Notes: generated by a model not told the origin, from the letters alone. Numbered from the stretch's first letter, positions 1 through 6,152 are shown. The stretch: 7,020 nt of DNA from Promethearchaeota archaeon (GCA_014730295.1 WJIN01000194.1:1-7020), one strand, 5' to 3'. Translations and numbers: made by a program.

Positions 1-45
1 AGATAAAATTCAAATAAGATACAAATTAAAATCAAAACAAAAAAA

Positions 46-52
46 AGGAAAG
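46..52 (+). promoter_or_regulatory. Probable ribosome binding site of the first gene
   Basis: AGGAAAG lies 6 nt before the ATG at 59, a fair Shine-Dalgarno match and spacing. Unlike the later genes in the window, this one therefore seems to have a leader. The 58 nt upstream are almost entirely A and T. An AT-only stretch near 24-33 could be a TATA element, but the promoter may equally lie beyond the left edge. Confidence 0.45.
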
Positions 53-58
53 TAAAAA

Positions 59-1186
59 ATGCCAAAAGGATTTATTATTACAAAATGGACGGAAGATAAG
101 GGTCTTGTAGTCCAGATAAAGTACCCAGAAAATATATCCGTGGATTTGGATGATATGATGCGGATTTTCTACGCCCATATCACCGGTGCCGGAGAGGCAG
201 GTAATGTTTTTGTACGCCTTGAGCAAGCACGTTCAAATGTATCCAGCCATTTTACTGGGATGGAATCTGACAACCCATATATGATAAACTTGATGTTGGA
301 GCTCGGGGAATATCCAGAGATCTACGGCGAGAAGATCCTCGAGGAGATAAACCAGGAAATTATCGATTATCTTACGCAGATCGATCAGAGTACAGAGAAA
401 GCGCCTGAATTGGTGAGAGAGCTGATGAAATATCTCAAAGATTCGCTCTTTTTGTTAGAACGACTCGAAAATCTGAGTAAAGAACAAAAGCTCGCCCAGA
501 TCTATAGCGGAGAGAAAACGCGCACTATTCTTGATATCCTTCAAGAACGAGCACGGTCTAAACGGGAGCTTCAAGGCGTCTTAGAGCAAAGATTGGACAG
601 ACTCATTTCTAATTTAGATATTGTCTTAGACCCATTCGTAAAAACAGATATGATTCGCCAAGATTGGGTGGAAGGTAGTAGTGATATCCTCTTATTCTTA
701 AAATCGGATTTTGCCATTATGCGTGTGCCGCCAGAGAAGATTGTAGAGCTTGCCAAAGAAAATAAACCCGATCCTAAAGTTGCCGAAAAATATTTAGAAA
801 CCGCGCGAAAATTTTTCCAAGACTATGAACCAAATGAAGAGGATAATCTCAAAATCGCCTCCATTATGATTAATCCCGATATTTACGATTATATTGTACT
901 ATTCAGAGAAAAACCTTACCCGTTGAAGAAAATTCCTAAAGGACCCGGCGAATCGTTCGAATCCATTAGTGCTCTGATGCGACGATTGGAAGAGAACGGA
1001 ATAATTACGGTTCTCGAGGACAAAACGGGGATGAAATGGGTTTTCTTACTCACAGACGTGATCGCAGAGCAATTTTACCCCGAATATTTAATAGAAAAGA
1101 TACGGCAAGATTTTGTCGATGGGACTTTAAAAAAGGATATTGCCATTAAACATTTAGACATTCTTGAAAATGCATATTCAAAATGA
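59..1186 (+). CDS. Unknown soluble protein: N-terminal alpha/beta domain plus two probable winged-helix modules
   Basis: 375 aa, no signal peptide or membrane segment, so cytosolic. I do not recognise a named family. Residues 1-105 read as a compact alpha/beta domain: two short strands (around KGFIITKW and GLVVQIKYPE), then helices with a conserved-looking FTGMES and NLMLELGE stretch. The roadblock/longin-like appearance is only an impression. Residues 110-150 are helical and charged. Residues 152-222 look like a winged helix: helix, recognition-type helix, then a QDWVEG turn and hydrophobic strands. Residues 276-345 look like a second one, with LMRRLEENGIITVLEDKTG giving helix, strand and wing before WVFLLTDV. 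The ATG at 59 follows a good ribosome site. The TrmB-like gene starts 16 nt after the stop, so the two are probably co-transcribed and may act together. A DNA-binding or protein-scaffold role is inference. Confidence 0.85.
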   Translation: MPKGFIITKWTEDKGLVVQIKYPENISVDLDDMMRIFYAHITGAGEAGNVFVRLEQARSNVSSHFTGMESDNPYMINLMLELGEYPEIYGEKILEEINQEIIDYLTQIDQSTEKAPELVRELMKYLKDSLFLLERLENLSKEQKLAQIYSGEKTRTILDILQERARSKRELQGVLEQRLDRLISNLDIVLDPFVKTDMIRQDWVEGSSDILLFLKSDFAIMRVPPEKIVELAKENKPDPKVAEKYLETARKFFQDYEPNEEDNLKIASIMINPDIYDYIVLFREKPYPLKKIPKGPGESFESISALMRRLEENGIITVLEDKTGMKWVFLLTDVIAEQFYPEYLIEKIRQDFVDGTLKKDIAIKHLDILENAYSK

Positions 1187-1202
1187 GATGAGATAAGCAA
1201 AG

Positions 1203-3218
1203 ATGAGTGATGAAACCACGAGTAATCAAGATTCTTCCATCAAGCAAGTCTTAGAATTAGTGGGTCTTGAATCGGACGAGATTGAAACCTATTTTAAGAT
1301 CACGGGACGCGGACCGGTCATGCTGGGAGAAATTGCGATTTTATCAAAAGTATCTGAAGAACGTGCGCAGCAGATAGCAACAGATTTGTTGGAAAAAGGA
1401 TTAGTTCGAGAAATTCCGGGAAAAACCCCCCATTATATGGCATTACCCCCATATGCCGCGTTACTAAACCAAATTCAGCAATTTCGAGAAGTGGTTGAGA
1501 ATATCCAGCAACGAACTCCACAATTGTTAGAAGAACGATTTAAATCCATCGAGCAACAAACTGCCAAACTACAGAAATTAGAGGATTATAGAAATCATAT
1601 CCATCAAATGAAGCAAAACCTTCCCGCCCAAATAAAGAATCAATTTTCAAAATTTGAAGACGAGCTCGAGCAAGTTAAAAAATTTCAAGAGATAAAACAA
1701 TATATCCTTAATTTGCGAGAGATTGTACCCGACGATATTACAAAAGACTTTGAACGAATGGAAGAGAGGTTGGATATTATTAAGACAGAAATCTCTAATG
1801 CGTTTGAAACTCAATTTAGAGTCGGTGCGCTCAAAAAGATGGCGGAAAAAATAGTATCCAACATTATGTATAAAGAATTCAACCAAATCGTGGATGAATT
1901 CAAGGGTAAAATAGTTAATACCACACAAGGGATGTTAGACGATGTAATCGGTCAATTAGGAAGTTTATCTGACGCAGCTGGGGATATCAGCACGGGATTG
2001 GATAATACTTTCGATGATATTGAATCTGGATTAAGGGAAACGTTGGAAGATCTTGACACACGGATAAAAACCGTCTATAATGATATAACTGGGGGAATTC
2101 AAGATTTAAAATCAATGTTTCAAAAGGAAATTTTTGAAACCCTCCAACGAGATATAATCACTAATATCCTAAATCAACTCCAGCTCTCGGAAAGTACGAT
2201 GAGAGAGTTTTGGGAAAGAGCAAGAAAGGCATCGCTCCTTACTTTTAAAGACGTGTGGTTTGTAAGAAGTGCGGAAGGAATGAAAGCTCAGATAAACGAT
2301 TCAATCTCTCGAGTGAAGATGCGCTTCCATATTGTCGCTCCTAGATTAGAAGATATCGATATGGTCGCAATTAAAGATGTGAAGCGGCATGTGAATGTAA
2401 GAATTTCTACTAATTTTAGTATGGCCAATGAAGACCATAAACAGATAATCGAGAGTGCTCAAGAATTTCCGAATATTGATATCCGGCATTATCCCCGCGA
2501 AAATTTGTGGTCAATTAATAAGGATTTTGAAGAGGTGATTGTCTGTGTGGTGGCACCTGGAATGAGTCCCGAGGAGATGGAGATAGCAGGAATGGGATCT
2601 ATATTAGAAGAACATGTAAAATTGTTTGCGGCTGTATTAGAAGATGTATGGATCCAGAGCAAGAAATTAGATCATGTTGAAGCAACCCAGACGTTAGAAA
2701 GACCAAAATCCGGTGATACTTTAATTAGACCCTCACAATATAAAGAACGACGGGATTTCGAAGAACAGGAAAGAGTACCGGGAAAAGTCGAAACAGACAT
2801 CTCAGAACCGTCAAGTGAAACTCAAGAAACAGACATCGAAACCACCCCTCCCGAATCAGATATTCGAGAAGAACCAATTCAACAAGAATCAATCTCTCGC
2901 CCCGTTCCAATAACACAAGAAGTAAGCACGCCAAGTGAACAGAGTAAAACAGAAGAAGTCCCCACAGAAGGTATCTCACTTGCGCAACAGTTCGCAAATT
3001 TAGAAAACAAAATGAATGAAATTACTGCAGTTGAAATCTCCAAGGAGTTAAGCAACCTAAAGCAAATCATTCTCGACCAAAAAGGGTATTCGAGTGTTCT
3101 AAAACAGATCAATCTTAGTATCTCAATGTATAAAAATGTTGGTGGGAATCTTAATCAAACTGAATTGGACGAATTAAAGAAGAAAATTAGGTTTTGGAAA
3201 TCAAAATTGGGAGTGTAA
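1203..3218 (+). CDS. Oversized TrmB-like winged-helix protein with long coiled coil and PLD-like sensor domain
   Basis: 671 aa, cytosolic. Residues 12-85 match the TrmB winged helix closely: GLESDEIETY opening, SKVSEERAQQIATDLLEKG recognition region, LVREIPGKTPHY wing and the LPPYAALL exit. Residues 86-345 are almost all helix with coiled-coil composition, and the Asp/Gly/Thr-rich part at 255-300 breaks it into segments. Residues 350-485 resemble the C-terminal effector domain of TrmB regulators: VWFVRSAEGM, RFHIVAP, VNVRISTN, and the late VIVCVVAPG strand. TrmB proteins usually bind sugars there; the ligand here is unknown. Residues 490-590 are acidic, rich in S, T, E and P, and probably disordered. 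Residues 591-671 are a helical tail. Typical TrmB proteins are about half this length, so the coiled coil and tail are the odd parts. It is probably co-transcribed with the preceding gene. Transcription control is the family role, but a structural or signalling role is possible. Confidence 0.88.
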   Translation: MSDETTSNQDSSIKQVLELVGLESDEIETYFKITGRGPVMLGEIAILSKVSEERAQQIATDLLEKGLVREIPGKTPHYMALPPYAALLNQIQQFREVVENIQQRTPQLLEERFKSIEQQTAKLQKLEDYRNHIHQMKQNLPAQIKNQFSKFEDELEQVKKFQEIKQYILNLREIVPDDITKDFERMEERLDIIKTEISNAFETQFRVGALKKMAEKIVSNIMYKEFNQIVDEFKGKIVNTTQGMLDDVIGQLGSLSDAAGDISTGLDNTFDDIESGLRETLEDLDTRIKTVYNDITGGIQDLKSMFQKEIFETLQRDIITNILNQLQLSESTMREFWERARKASLLTFKDVWFVRSAEGMKAQINDSISRVKMRFHIVAPRLEDIDMVAIKDVKRHVNVRISTNFSMANEDHKQIIESAQEFPNIDIRHYPRENLWSINKDFEEVIVCVVAPGMSPEEMEIAGMGSILEEHVKLFAAVLEDVWIQSKKLDHVEATQTLERPKSGDTLIRPSQYKERRDFEEQERVPGKVETDISEPSSETQETDIETTPPESDIREEPIQQESISRPVPITQEVSTPSEQSKTEEVPTEGISLAQQFANLENKMNEITAVEISKELSNLKQIILDQKGYSSVLKQINLSISMYKNVGGNLNQTELDELKKKIRFWKSKLGV

Positions 3219-3240
3219 GATAGTTTTAGACGCATTCGTG

Positions 3241-3250
3241 CAAAATAAAA
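3241..3250 (-). terminator. Weak T-rich stretch after the mutarotase-like gene
   Basis: Read on the minus strand this gives TTTTATTTTG, about 43 nt after the stop codon of the leftward gene. It is the only T-rich stretch available to end that transcript before it enters the opposing gene. The runs are short, so the call is tentative. Confidence 0.3.
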
Positions 3251-3271
3251 TCACGCAATTTTCGATGTAGG

Positions 3272-3290
3272 ATTTTTTATACTTTTTTCT
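3272..3290 (+). terminator. Twin T-tract terminator after the TrmB-like gene
   Basis: Two runs of six T separated by ATAC, followed by CTA, 53 nt after the stop codon. There is no hairpin before them. Archaeal RNA polymerase terminates on such oligo-T tracts. The second run ends just before the stop codon of the converging gene, so the site sits exactly between the two convergent units. Confidence 0.6.
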
Positions 3291-3292
3291 AT

Positions 3293-4366
3293 TTAGAATA
3301 ATTCTGGATTTATTATACCTAAATGCTCTTTAACAACTTTTAGGATCCTATCTTTTGAACCCGAATACGCCAATAATTGATGTCGAGCTTCTCCTATGGA
3401 TTTTTCTCCTTTTGTTTCAAATAAATTAAGCTGAAATTCAATTTCACCGTAGCGAAATTGCGGCTTATTTGGTGATTCGGAATTATATGATTGAATGACG
3501 CCGATCTCAGAATCAGGATGATCTCTGGCAACATCGAAGCATTCATCTTGCGATTGAGGAATATCATCAGATAATTTTACCACAAAGCTATATTCCTCAG
3601 AATTGGGAATCTTCAATACGTACCCAATTTTTGCCTTTCTCGAGAAATCAATATCCTCCGGACGGACAGCTAATTTATATATTTCGTCCACATCGATTTT
3701 GAATCCTATATAATCATCTCCTTTAATTAATCGGTTCTCTGGAATTGTTCTAAAGTATGATAATGATTTTGGATTTGGTTTCGTGGGAATTAAAACGGTC
3801 CCGGGATTTGAGGGCCCTCCACTAACTACATTAGTTAGGCTCCATCCGTTAACCTTAAGATTTGGTTGGTCAAGCTGGCAAATATCATGATGCTGAATTC
3901 CGCAATAATCCAATCCCGAATCTAGGGGATCATCTATTAATTCAATCCTCCTGGTGATTTTCCCCTTATATATTTCGTCACTCATCTGATTTTTAACTTC
4001 GGTCAAGGTCTCTAATTCACATGTGGTTGTTGTTTGGTCTAGTATCTTATAGGTGGCGGGATCCAGTTTTTCTGGGCAAAACCAGCCTTCCCAAGTTACC
4101 GGGTTCTTATAGAAAAACAATCGTTCTGGACTTATCCAATAGCGATCCCCTCCGATATCACGTTGTCTATTCTTTATGGTTTCTGGTAAATTTGGATTAA
4201 TCCATAATAAGCTTATGGAATCGAGATCCGGAAAAATTCCTATAGGCCTTCCTCCATATTCAGAAATAACTACTTTACTATTTTGACTTTTCTCCAAGAC
4301 CGCATAATTCGAAACGTCTTTTAGAGAAGAGAACAGCCTATCAATTGTAAAATAATTCATAGTCAT
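3293..4366 (-). CDS. Galactose-mutarotase-like (DUF6786-like) protein, probably carbohydrate-related
   Basis: 357 aa, no signal peptide or membrane helix, so cytosolic. The sequence has the look of the large beta-sandwich galactose-mutarotase-like superfamily and matches my memory of the DUF6786 group. Signs are an early EYGGRPIGIFP strand pair (36-46), LLWINPNL (53-60), GGDRYWISPE (72-81), FFYKNP and EGWFCPEKLDP (84-103). Later come LIPTKPNPKSLSYF (192-205), VRPEDI (234-239), VVKLSDDIPQSQDECFDVAR (262-281) and YGEIEFQL (306-313). H159-H160 and the acidic residues of the last strands are candidates for a sugar-binding pocket, but I cannot assign catalysis. Substrate is unknown. The gene stands alone, converging on the TrmB-like gene and diverging from the first YhhN gene. 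A minus-strand TATA box 19 nt before this ATG fits better with starting at the second ATG (4360, MNYF), as a leaderless mRNA. Confidence 0.85.
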   Translation of the reverse strand: MTMNYFTIDRLFSSLKDVSNYAVLEKSQNSKVVISEYGGRPIGIFPDLDSISLLWINPNLPETIKNRQRDIGGDRYWISPERLFFYKNPVTWEGWFCPEKLDPATYKILDQTTTTCELETLTEVKNQMSDEIYKGKITRRIELIDDPLDSGLDYCGIQHHDICQLDQPNLKVNGWSLTNVVSGGPSNPGTVLIPTKPNPKSLSYFRTIPENRLIKGDDYIGFKIDVDEIYKLAVRPEDIDFSRKAKIGYVLKIPNSEEYSFVVKLSDDIPQSQDECFDVARDHPDSEIGVIQSYNSESPNKPQFRYGEIEFQLNLFETKGEKSIGEARHQLLAYSGSKDRILKVVKEHLGIINPELF

Positions 4367-4380
4367 AATAAGGAAAAACT

Positions 4381-4390
4381 CTATATAAAA
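4381..4390 (-). promoter_or_regulatory. TATA box of the mutarotase-like gene
   Basis: TTTTATATAG on the minus strand. Its centre is about 19 nt before the annotated ATG and 25 nt before the second in-frame ATG at 4360. No Shine-Dalgarno sequence lies between box and start. The usual spacing of about 25 nt from TATA to transcription start would put the RNA 5' end at the second ATG. Confidence 0.55.
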
Positions 4391-4462
4391 TGGAGGAGAT
4401 CATAGTAACTAAACATTTGAAATAGGATTGGCTATTTAATGCTTCCTTTATATTTTAGTGTA

Positions 4463-4484
4463 CTTAACTATTAATATCTTAACT
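4463..4484 (+). repeat. Direct repeat CTTAACT x2, possible operator
   Basis: CTTAACT occurs at 4463-4469 and 4478-4484, 15 bp start to start, just upstream of the TATA box at 4507. It lies within the 171-bp divergent intergenic region, so a bound factor could affect both directions. In such AT-rich DNA two 7-mers can recur by chance, so this is weak. Confidence 0.25.
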
Positions 4485-4506
4485 CAATCTAATAAATATA
4501 CAAATA

Positions 4507-4513
4507 TTTAAAT
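4507..4513 (+). promoter_or_regulatory. TATA box (TTTAAAT) of the first YhhN gene
   Basis: TTTAAAT centred 28 nt before the ATG at 4538, inside a longer AT-only stretch. At normal archaeal spacing the transcript would begin within about 3 nt of the ATG, so the mRNA is probably leaderless. AGGA at 4530-4533 is only a weak ribosome-site alternative. Confidence 0.55.
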
Positions 4514-4537
4514 CAATCTTTTTTACACTAGGAATTC

Positions 4538-5206
4538 ATGGAAAATTTTTTATTTCTGAGTCTTTATTTTATCTTCGCGCTCCTCACTATATTTGTGATC
4601 CTTATCGGGCGCCAGCGAATTCAATACATTTTTAAACCGTTATTAATCCCACTTTTGATTATGTATTACATTTTTAACGTACCCCTTCTTGAAGTGAATT
4701 GGTTTATTGTGGCGGGATTAACATGTGGATTAGTGGGGAATGTGTTCTTCATGCATCTCGAGGAGGATGAAATGTTTTACCACGGAGTACTCGCACATAT
4801 ATTAGGTTATGGATTTTATATTTTCGCATTTTTCGGGTATTTTGTCGAATTCCCCAGTTTTCATTTATGGAAGTTGCTATTATTCCTTCCAGGATTTTCT
4901 ATCGTTGTTTTTATATTATATCAAATACGAGGGGATTATGAAATCGTAAAACTGGCTATGATTGGCTATATAATAGGCGTATTTATTATGTATATCATTT
5001 CGATATTCTTCTTGCCAGCCTCTCAAGGAGGAGATTTCTGGCTTCTCTGGCTGGGGACCATTCTCTTATTACTTTCCTCCATTGTTATAGCAATAAATAA
5101 ATTCAGGAAAGATATTCCACATACTGAGGCGCTTTTTCTAGGAATATTTTATTTCGCACAATTTTTCATAATAGAAGCTATAATCATAACAACTTTAATG
5201 AGCTAA
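4538..5206 (+). CDS. YhhN/TMEM86-family membrane protein, probably lacking catalytic residues
   Basis: 222 aa with eight predicted membrane helices (about 4-24, 34-50, 54-73, 82-102, 110-128, 136-158, 167-187, 198-219), the usual size and layout of the YhhN lysoplasmalogenase family. It aligns with the next gene almost without gaps: K33-P34, YYIF (43-46), N54-W55, FY (93-94), the AI-KF exit of helix 7, and AQFFI near the end. Family members cleave the vinyl-ether bond of lysoplasmalogens and use conserved aspartates. Here the GD motif of helix 3 is G67-N68, the following GH..FY is G90-Y91, and the SD motif of helix 7 is S180-S181. The paralog keeps D68, H91 and D182. So family membership looks firm, but enzyme activity is doubtful. 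No T-tract follows the stop, so transcripts could continue into the next gene. Confidence 0.85.
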   Translation: MENFLFLSLYFIFALLTIFVILIGRQRIQYIFKPLLIPLLIMYYIFNVPLLEVNWFIVAGLTCGLVGNVFFMHLEEDEMFYHGVLAHILGYGFYIFAFFGYFVEFPSFHLWKLLLFLPGFSIVVFILYQIRGDYEIVKLAMIGYIIGVFIMYIISIFFLPASQGGDFWLLWLGTILLLLSSIVIAINKFRKDIPHTEALFLGIFYFAQFFIIEAIIITTLMS

Positions 5207-5233
5207 TGTGATTGAGATTCAACCGAAGAATTA

Positions 5234-5240
5234 TTTAAAT
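5234..5240 (+). promoter_or_regulatory. TATA box (TTTAAAT) of the second YhhN gene
   Basis: TTTAAAT centred 26 nt before the ATG at 5263, preceded by a purine-rich CGAAGAA that could serve as a TFB recognition element. There is no Shine-Dalgarno sequence. The spacing predicts transcription starting on the A of the ATG, a leaderless mRNA. The box lies in the 56-nt gap between the paralogs, so the second gene can be expressed independently. Confidence 0.6.
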
Positions 5241-5262
5241 AACATCCGATAGTATTTTAATT

Positions 5263-5928
5263 ATGATTCAATACATTTTTCTGGGACTACTGATTGCCGA
5301 TTACATTCTCCATGTAGGGAGCGAAGTTATCGAAAATAAACCATTAAGATTCGCCACCAAGCCGTTTTTGATGCCACTGGTAATCTTATATTACATTTTT
5401 AGTGTTGGTGTAGAGATGGTGAATTGGATTTTGGTTATCGGGCTCATATTTGGCACATTGGGAGATATCTCATTGATGATTGGGAGGGAAGGGAAATGGT
5501 TTATGATGGGATTAGGCTCCTTTCTTATTGGCCACATTTTCTATATAATTACATATCTATTAATAAGTGGGGCATCTCTACTCCAATTTCCAGCATGGGG
5601 GTGGCTACTCTTAATCCCGTTAATCGCAATCACATTATTGTTGTATATGCGTATAAAAAAAAAGATGGGAGATTTACAAGTTCCGACTATTGTCTATATG
5701 GTCGTCATTTTTATGATGAGTTTCTTTGCGATGCTTCTATTGTCCGTTTTCGAAATTCTTGATTTTATTCTCGTCTATTTGGGAGCTATCTTGTTTATCA
5801 TTTCGGATGGAATTATTGCGATTGATAAGTTTGATGTTGATATCCCAAAAGAACGAGTATACATCATGATTACATATGTGCTTGCCCAATTCTTCATTAC
5901 ACAGGGAATTATCCTATATCAGCTATAA
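5263..5928 (+). CDS. YhhN/TMEM86-family membrane protein, likely lysoplasmalogenase-type hydrolase
   Basis: 221 aa, eight predicted membrane helices and no large soluble domain, matching the YhhN family length. It carries the family's polar signatures: K33-P34 at the start of helix 2, G67-D68 (GDISLM) in helix 3, G90-H91 (GHIFY) in helix 4 and S181-D182 in helix 7, followed by AIDKFDVDIP. Bacterial YhhN-family and animal TMEM86 proteins hydrolyse the alkenyl-ether bond of lysoplasmalogen and depend on conserved aspartates. The real substrate in an archaeon with isoprenoid ether lipids is not known. The ATG sits 26 nt after its own TATA box with no ribosome site. The upstream paralog has lost D68, H91 and D182, so this copy is the probable active one. 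A twin T-tract starts 3 nt after the stop. The +2 reading frame stays open inside it, but that is a shadow. Confidence 0.87.
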   Translation: MIQYIFLGLLIADYILHVGSEVIENKPLRFATKPFLMPLVILYYIFSVGVEMVNWILVIGLIFGTLGDISLMIGREGKWFMMGLGSFLIGHIFYIITYLLISGASLLQFPAWGWLLLIPLIAITLLLYMRIKKKMGDLQVPTIVYMVVIFMMSFFAMLLLSVFEILDFILVYLGAILFIISDGIIAIDKFDVDIPKERVYIMITYVLAQFFITQGIILYQL

Positions 5929-5930
5929 TA

Positions 5931-5947
5931 TTTTTTTACCTTTTTTC
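5931..5947 (+). terminator. Twin T-tract terminator after the second YhhN gene
   Basis: Seven T, then ACC, then six T and CTAG, beginning 3 nt after the stop codon. The layout is nearly the same as the tract at 3272-3290. No stem-loop precedes it, as expected for archaeal factor-light termination. Confidence 0.6.
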
Positions 5948-5989
5948 TAGTTAGGTTCTAAATGAGATAGACATATATTCTTTGAGTAG

Positions 5990-6007
5990 ATTAAAAAAAT
6001 TTTTAAT
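5990..6007. repeat. Perfect 8-bp A/T inverted repeat
   Basis: ATTAAAAA and TTTTTAAT separated by AA, in the gap between the terminator and the tRNA promoter. It could be a minus-strand T-tract, a bendable A-tract or chance in an AT-rich gap. No function can be assigned. Confidence 0.3.
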
Positions 6008-6017
6008 TCAGAAATAA

Positions 6018-6024
6018 TTTAAAT
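6018..6024 (+). promoter_or_regulatory. TATA box of the tRNA-Thr gene
   Basis: TTTAAAT, extended to TTTAAATATATAA, centred 30 nt before the first base of the tRNA. Usual spacing puts transcription start about 4 nt before the mature 5' end, leaving a very short leader for RNase P. Confidence 0.6.
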
Positions 6025-6050
6025 ATATAATTATACCTTATGCTAATTCT

Positions 6051-6152
6051 GCCTCTGTAGCTCAGCCGGAAGAGCGTTGCCTTGGTATTAGTCGGTACTA
6101 TTTCCGATTACCACATAGGCAAAGGCCGCGGGATCGTGCCCCGCCAGAGGCT
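6051..6152 (+). tRNA. tRNA-Thr (anticodon GGU) with a 29-nt archaeal intron
   Basis: All arms pair perfectly. The acceptor stem is GCCTCTG/CAGAGGC (6051-6057 with 6145-6151). The D stem is GCTC/GAGC with G18-G19 in its loop. The anticodon stem is TTGCC/GGCAA (6077-6081 with 6118-6122). The variable loop is AGGCC and the T stem GCGGG/CCCGC. T8, A14, G15, C48, T55 and C56 are all in place. The discriminator is T6152, as is usual for archaeal tRNA-Thr, and CCA is not encoded. Removing the intron leaves 73 nt and a seven-base loop TTGGTAA with anticodon GGT at 6084-6086, reading ACC and ACU. One oddity: the T loop is ATCGTGC, so the normal T54-A58 pair appears as A54 with T58. Its own TATA box sits upstream; a pyrimidine-rich TTCCCTCTTCT follows. 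Confidence 0.95.
6088..6116 (+). other. tRNA intron at position 37/38 with bulge-helix-bulge-type pairing
   Basis: 29 nt are inserted directly after A37, the standard archaeal site, and would be cut out by the tRNA splicing endonuclease. With this boundary the inner helix is TAGTCGG/CCGATTA (7 bp including one G-T), the bulges are TA|T and AT|A, and the central helix has T33-A, G34-C, G35-C with a T32/C mismatch. A fold shifted by one base gives a perfect 4-bp central helix TGGT/ACCA between three-base bulges, but cutting at the standard place in that register would leave a nine-base loop. The 37/38 boundary is therefore preferred. The intron is too short to be a self-splicing or protein-coding intron. 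Confidence 0.85.

Noticed and set aside
32..226. Minus-strand 64-codon frame overlapping the first gene start
   Set aside because: Antisense to the conserved-looking N-terminal domain; its hydrophobic C-terminus comes from the A-rich leader read backwards.
571..3112. Several minus-strand open frames of 60-90 codons opposite the two leftmost genes (571-756, 1318-1521, 1647-1928, 2725-2997, 2879-3112)
   Set aside because: They lie entirely opposite long, well-supported coding regions, have no promoter or ribosome site, and their translations show no family features.
4390..4425. Small frame ATG GAG GAG ATC... of 11 codons in the divergent promoter region
   Set aside because: Only 11 residues, no promoter on that strand, and it overlaps the minus-strand TATA box.
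5424..5762. 112-codon plus-strand frame inside the second YhhN gene
   Set aside because: Lies in the +2 phase of a membrane protein gene whose own frame has strong family motifs; translation looks random.
6088..6116. Possibility that the tRNA insertion makes it a pseudogene or is a self-splicing intron
   Set aside because: All stems pair perfectly without it, it sits at the standard archaeal position, and 29 nt is too short for a group I or II intron.
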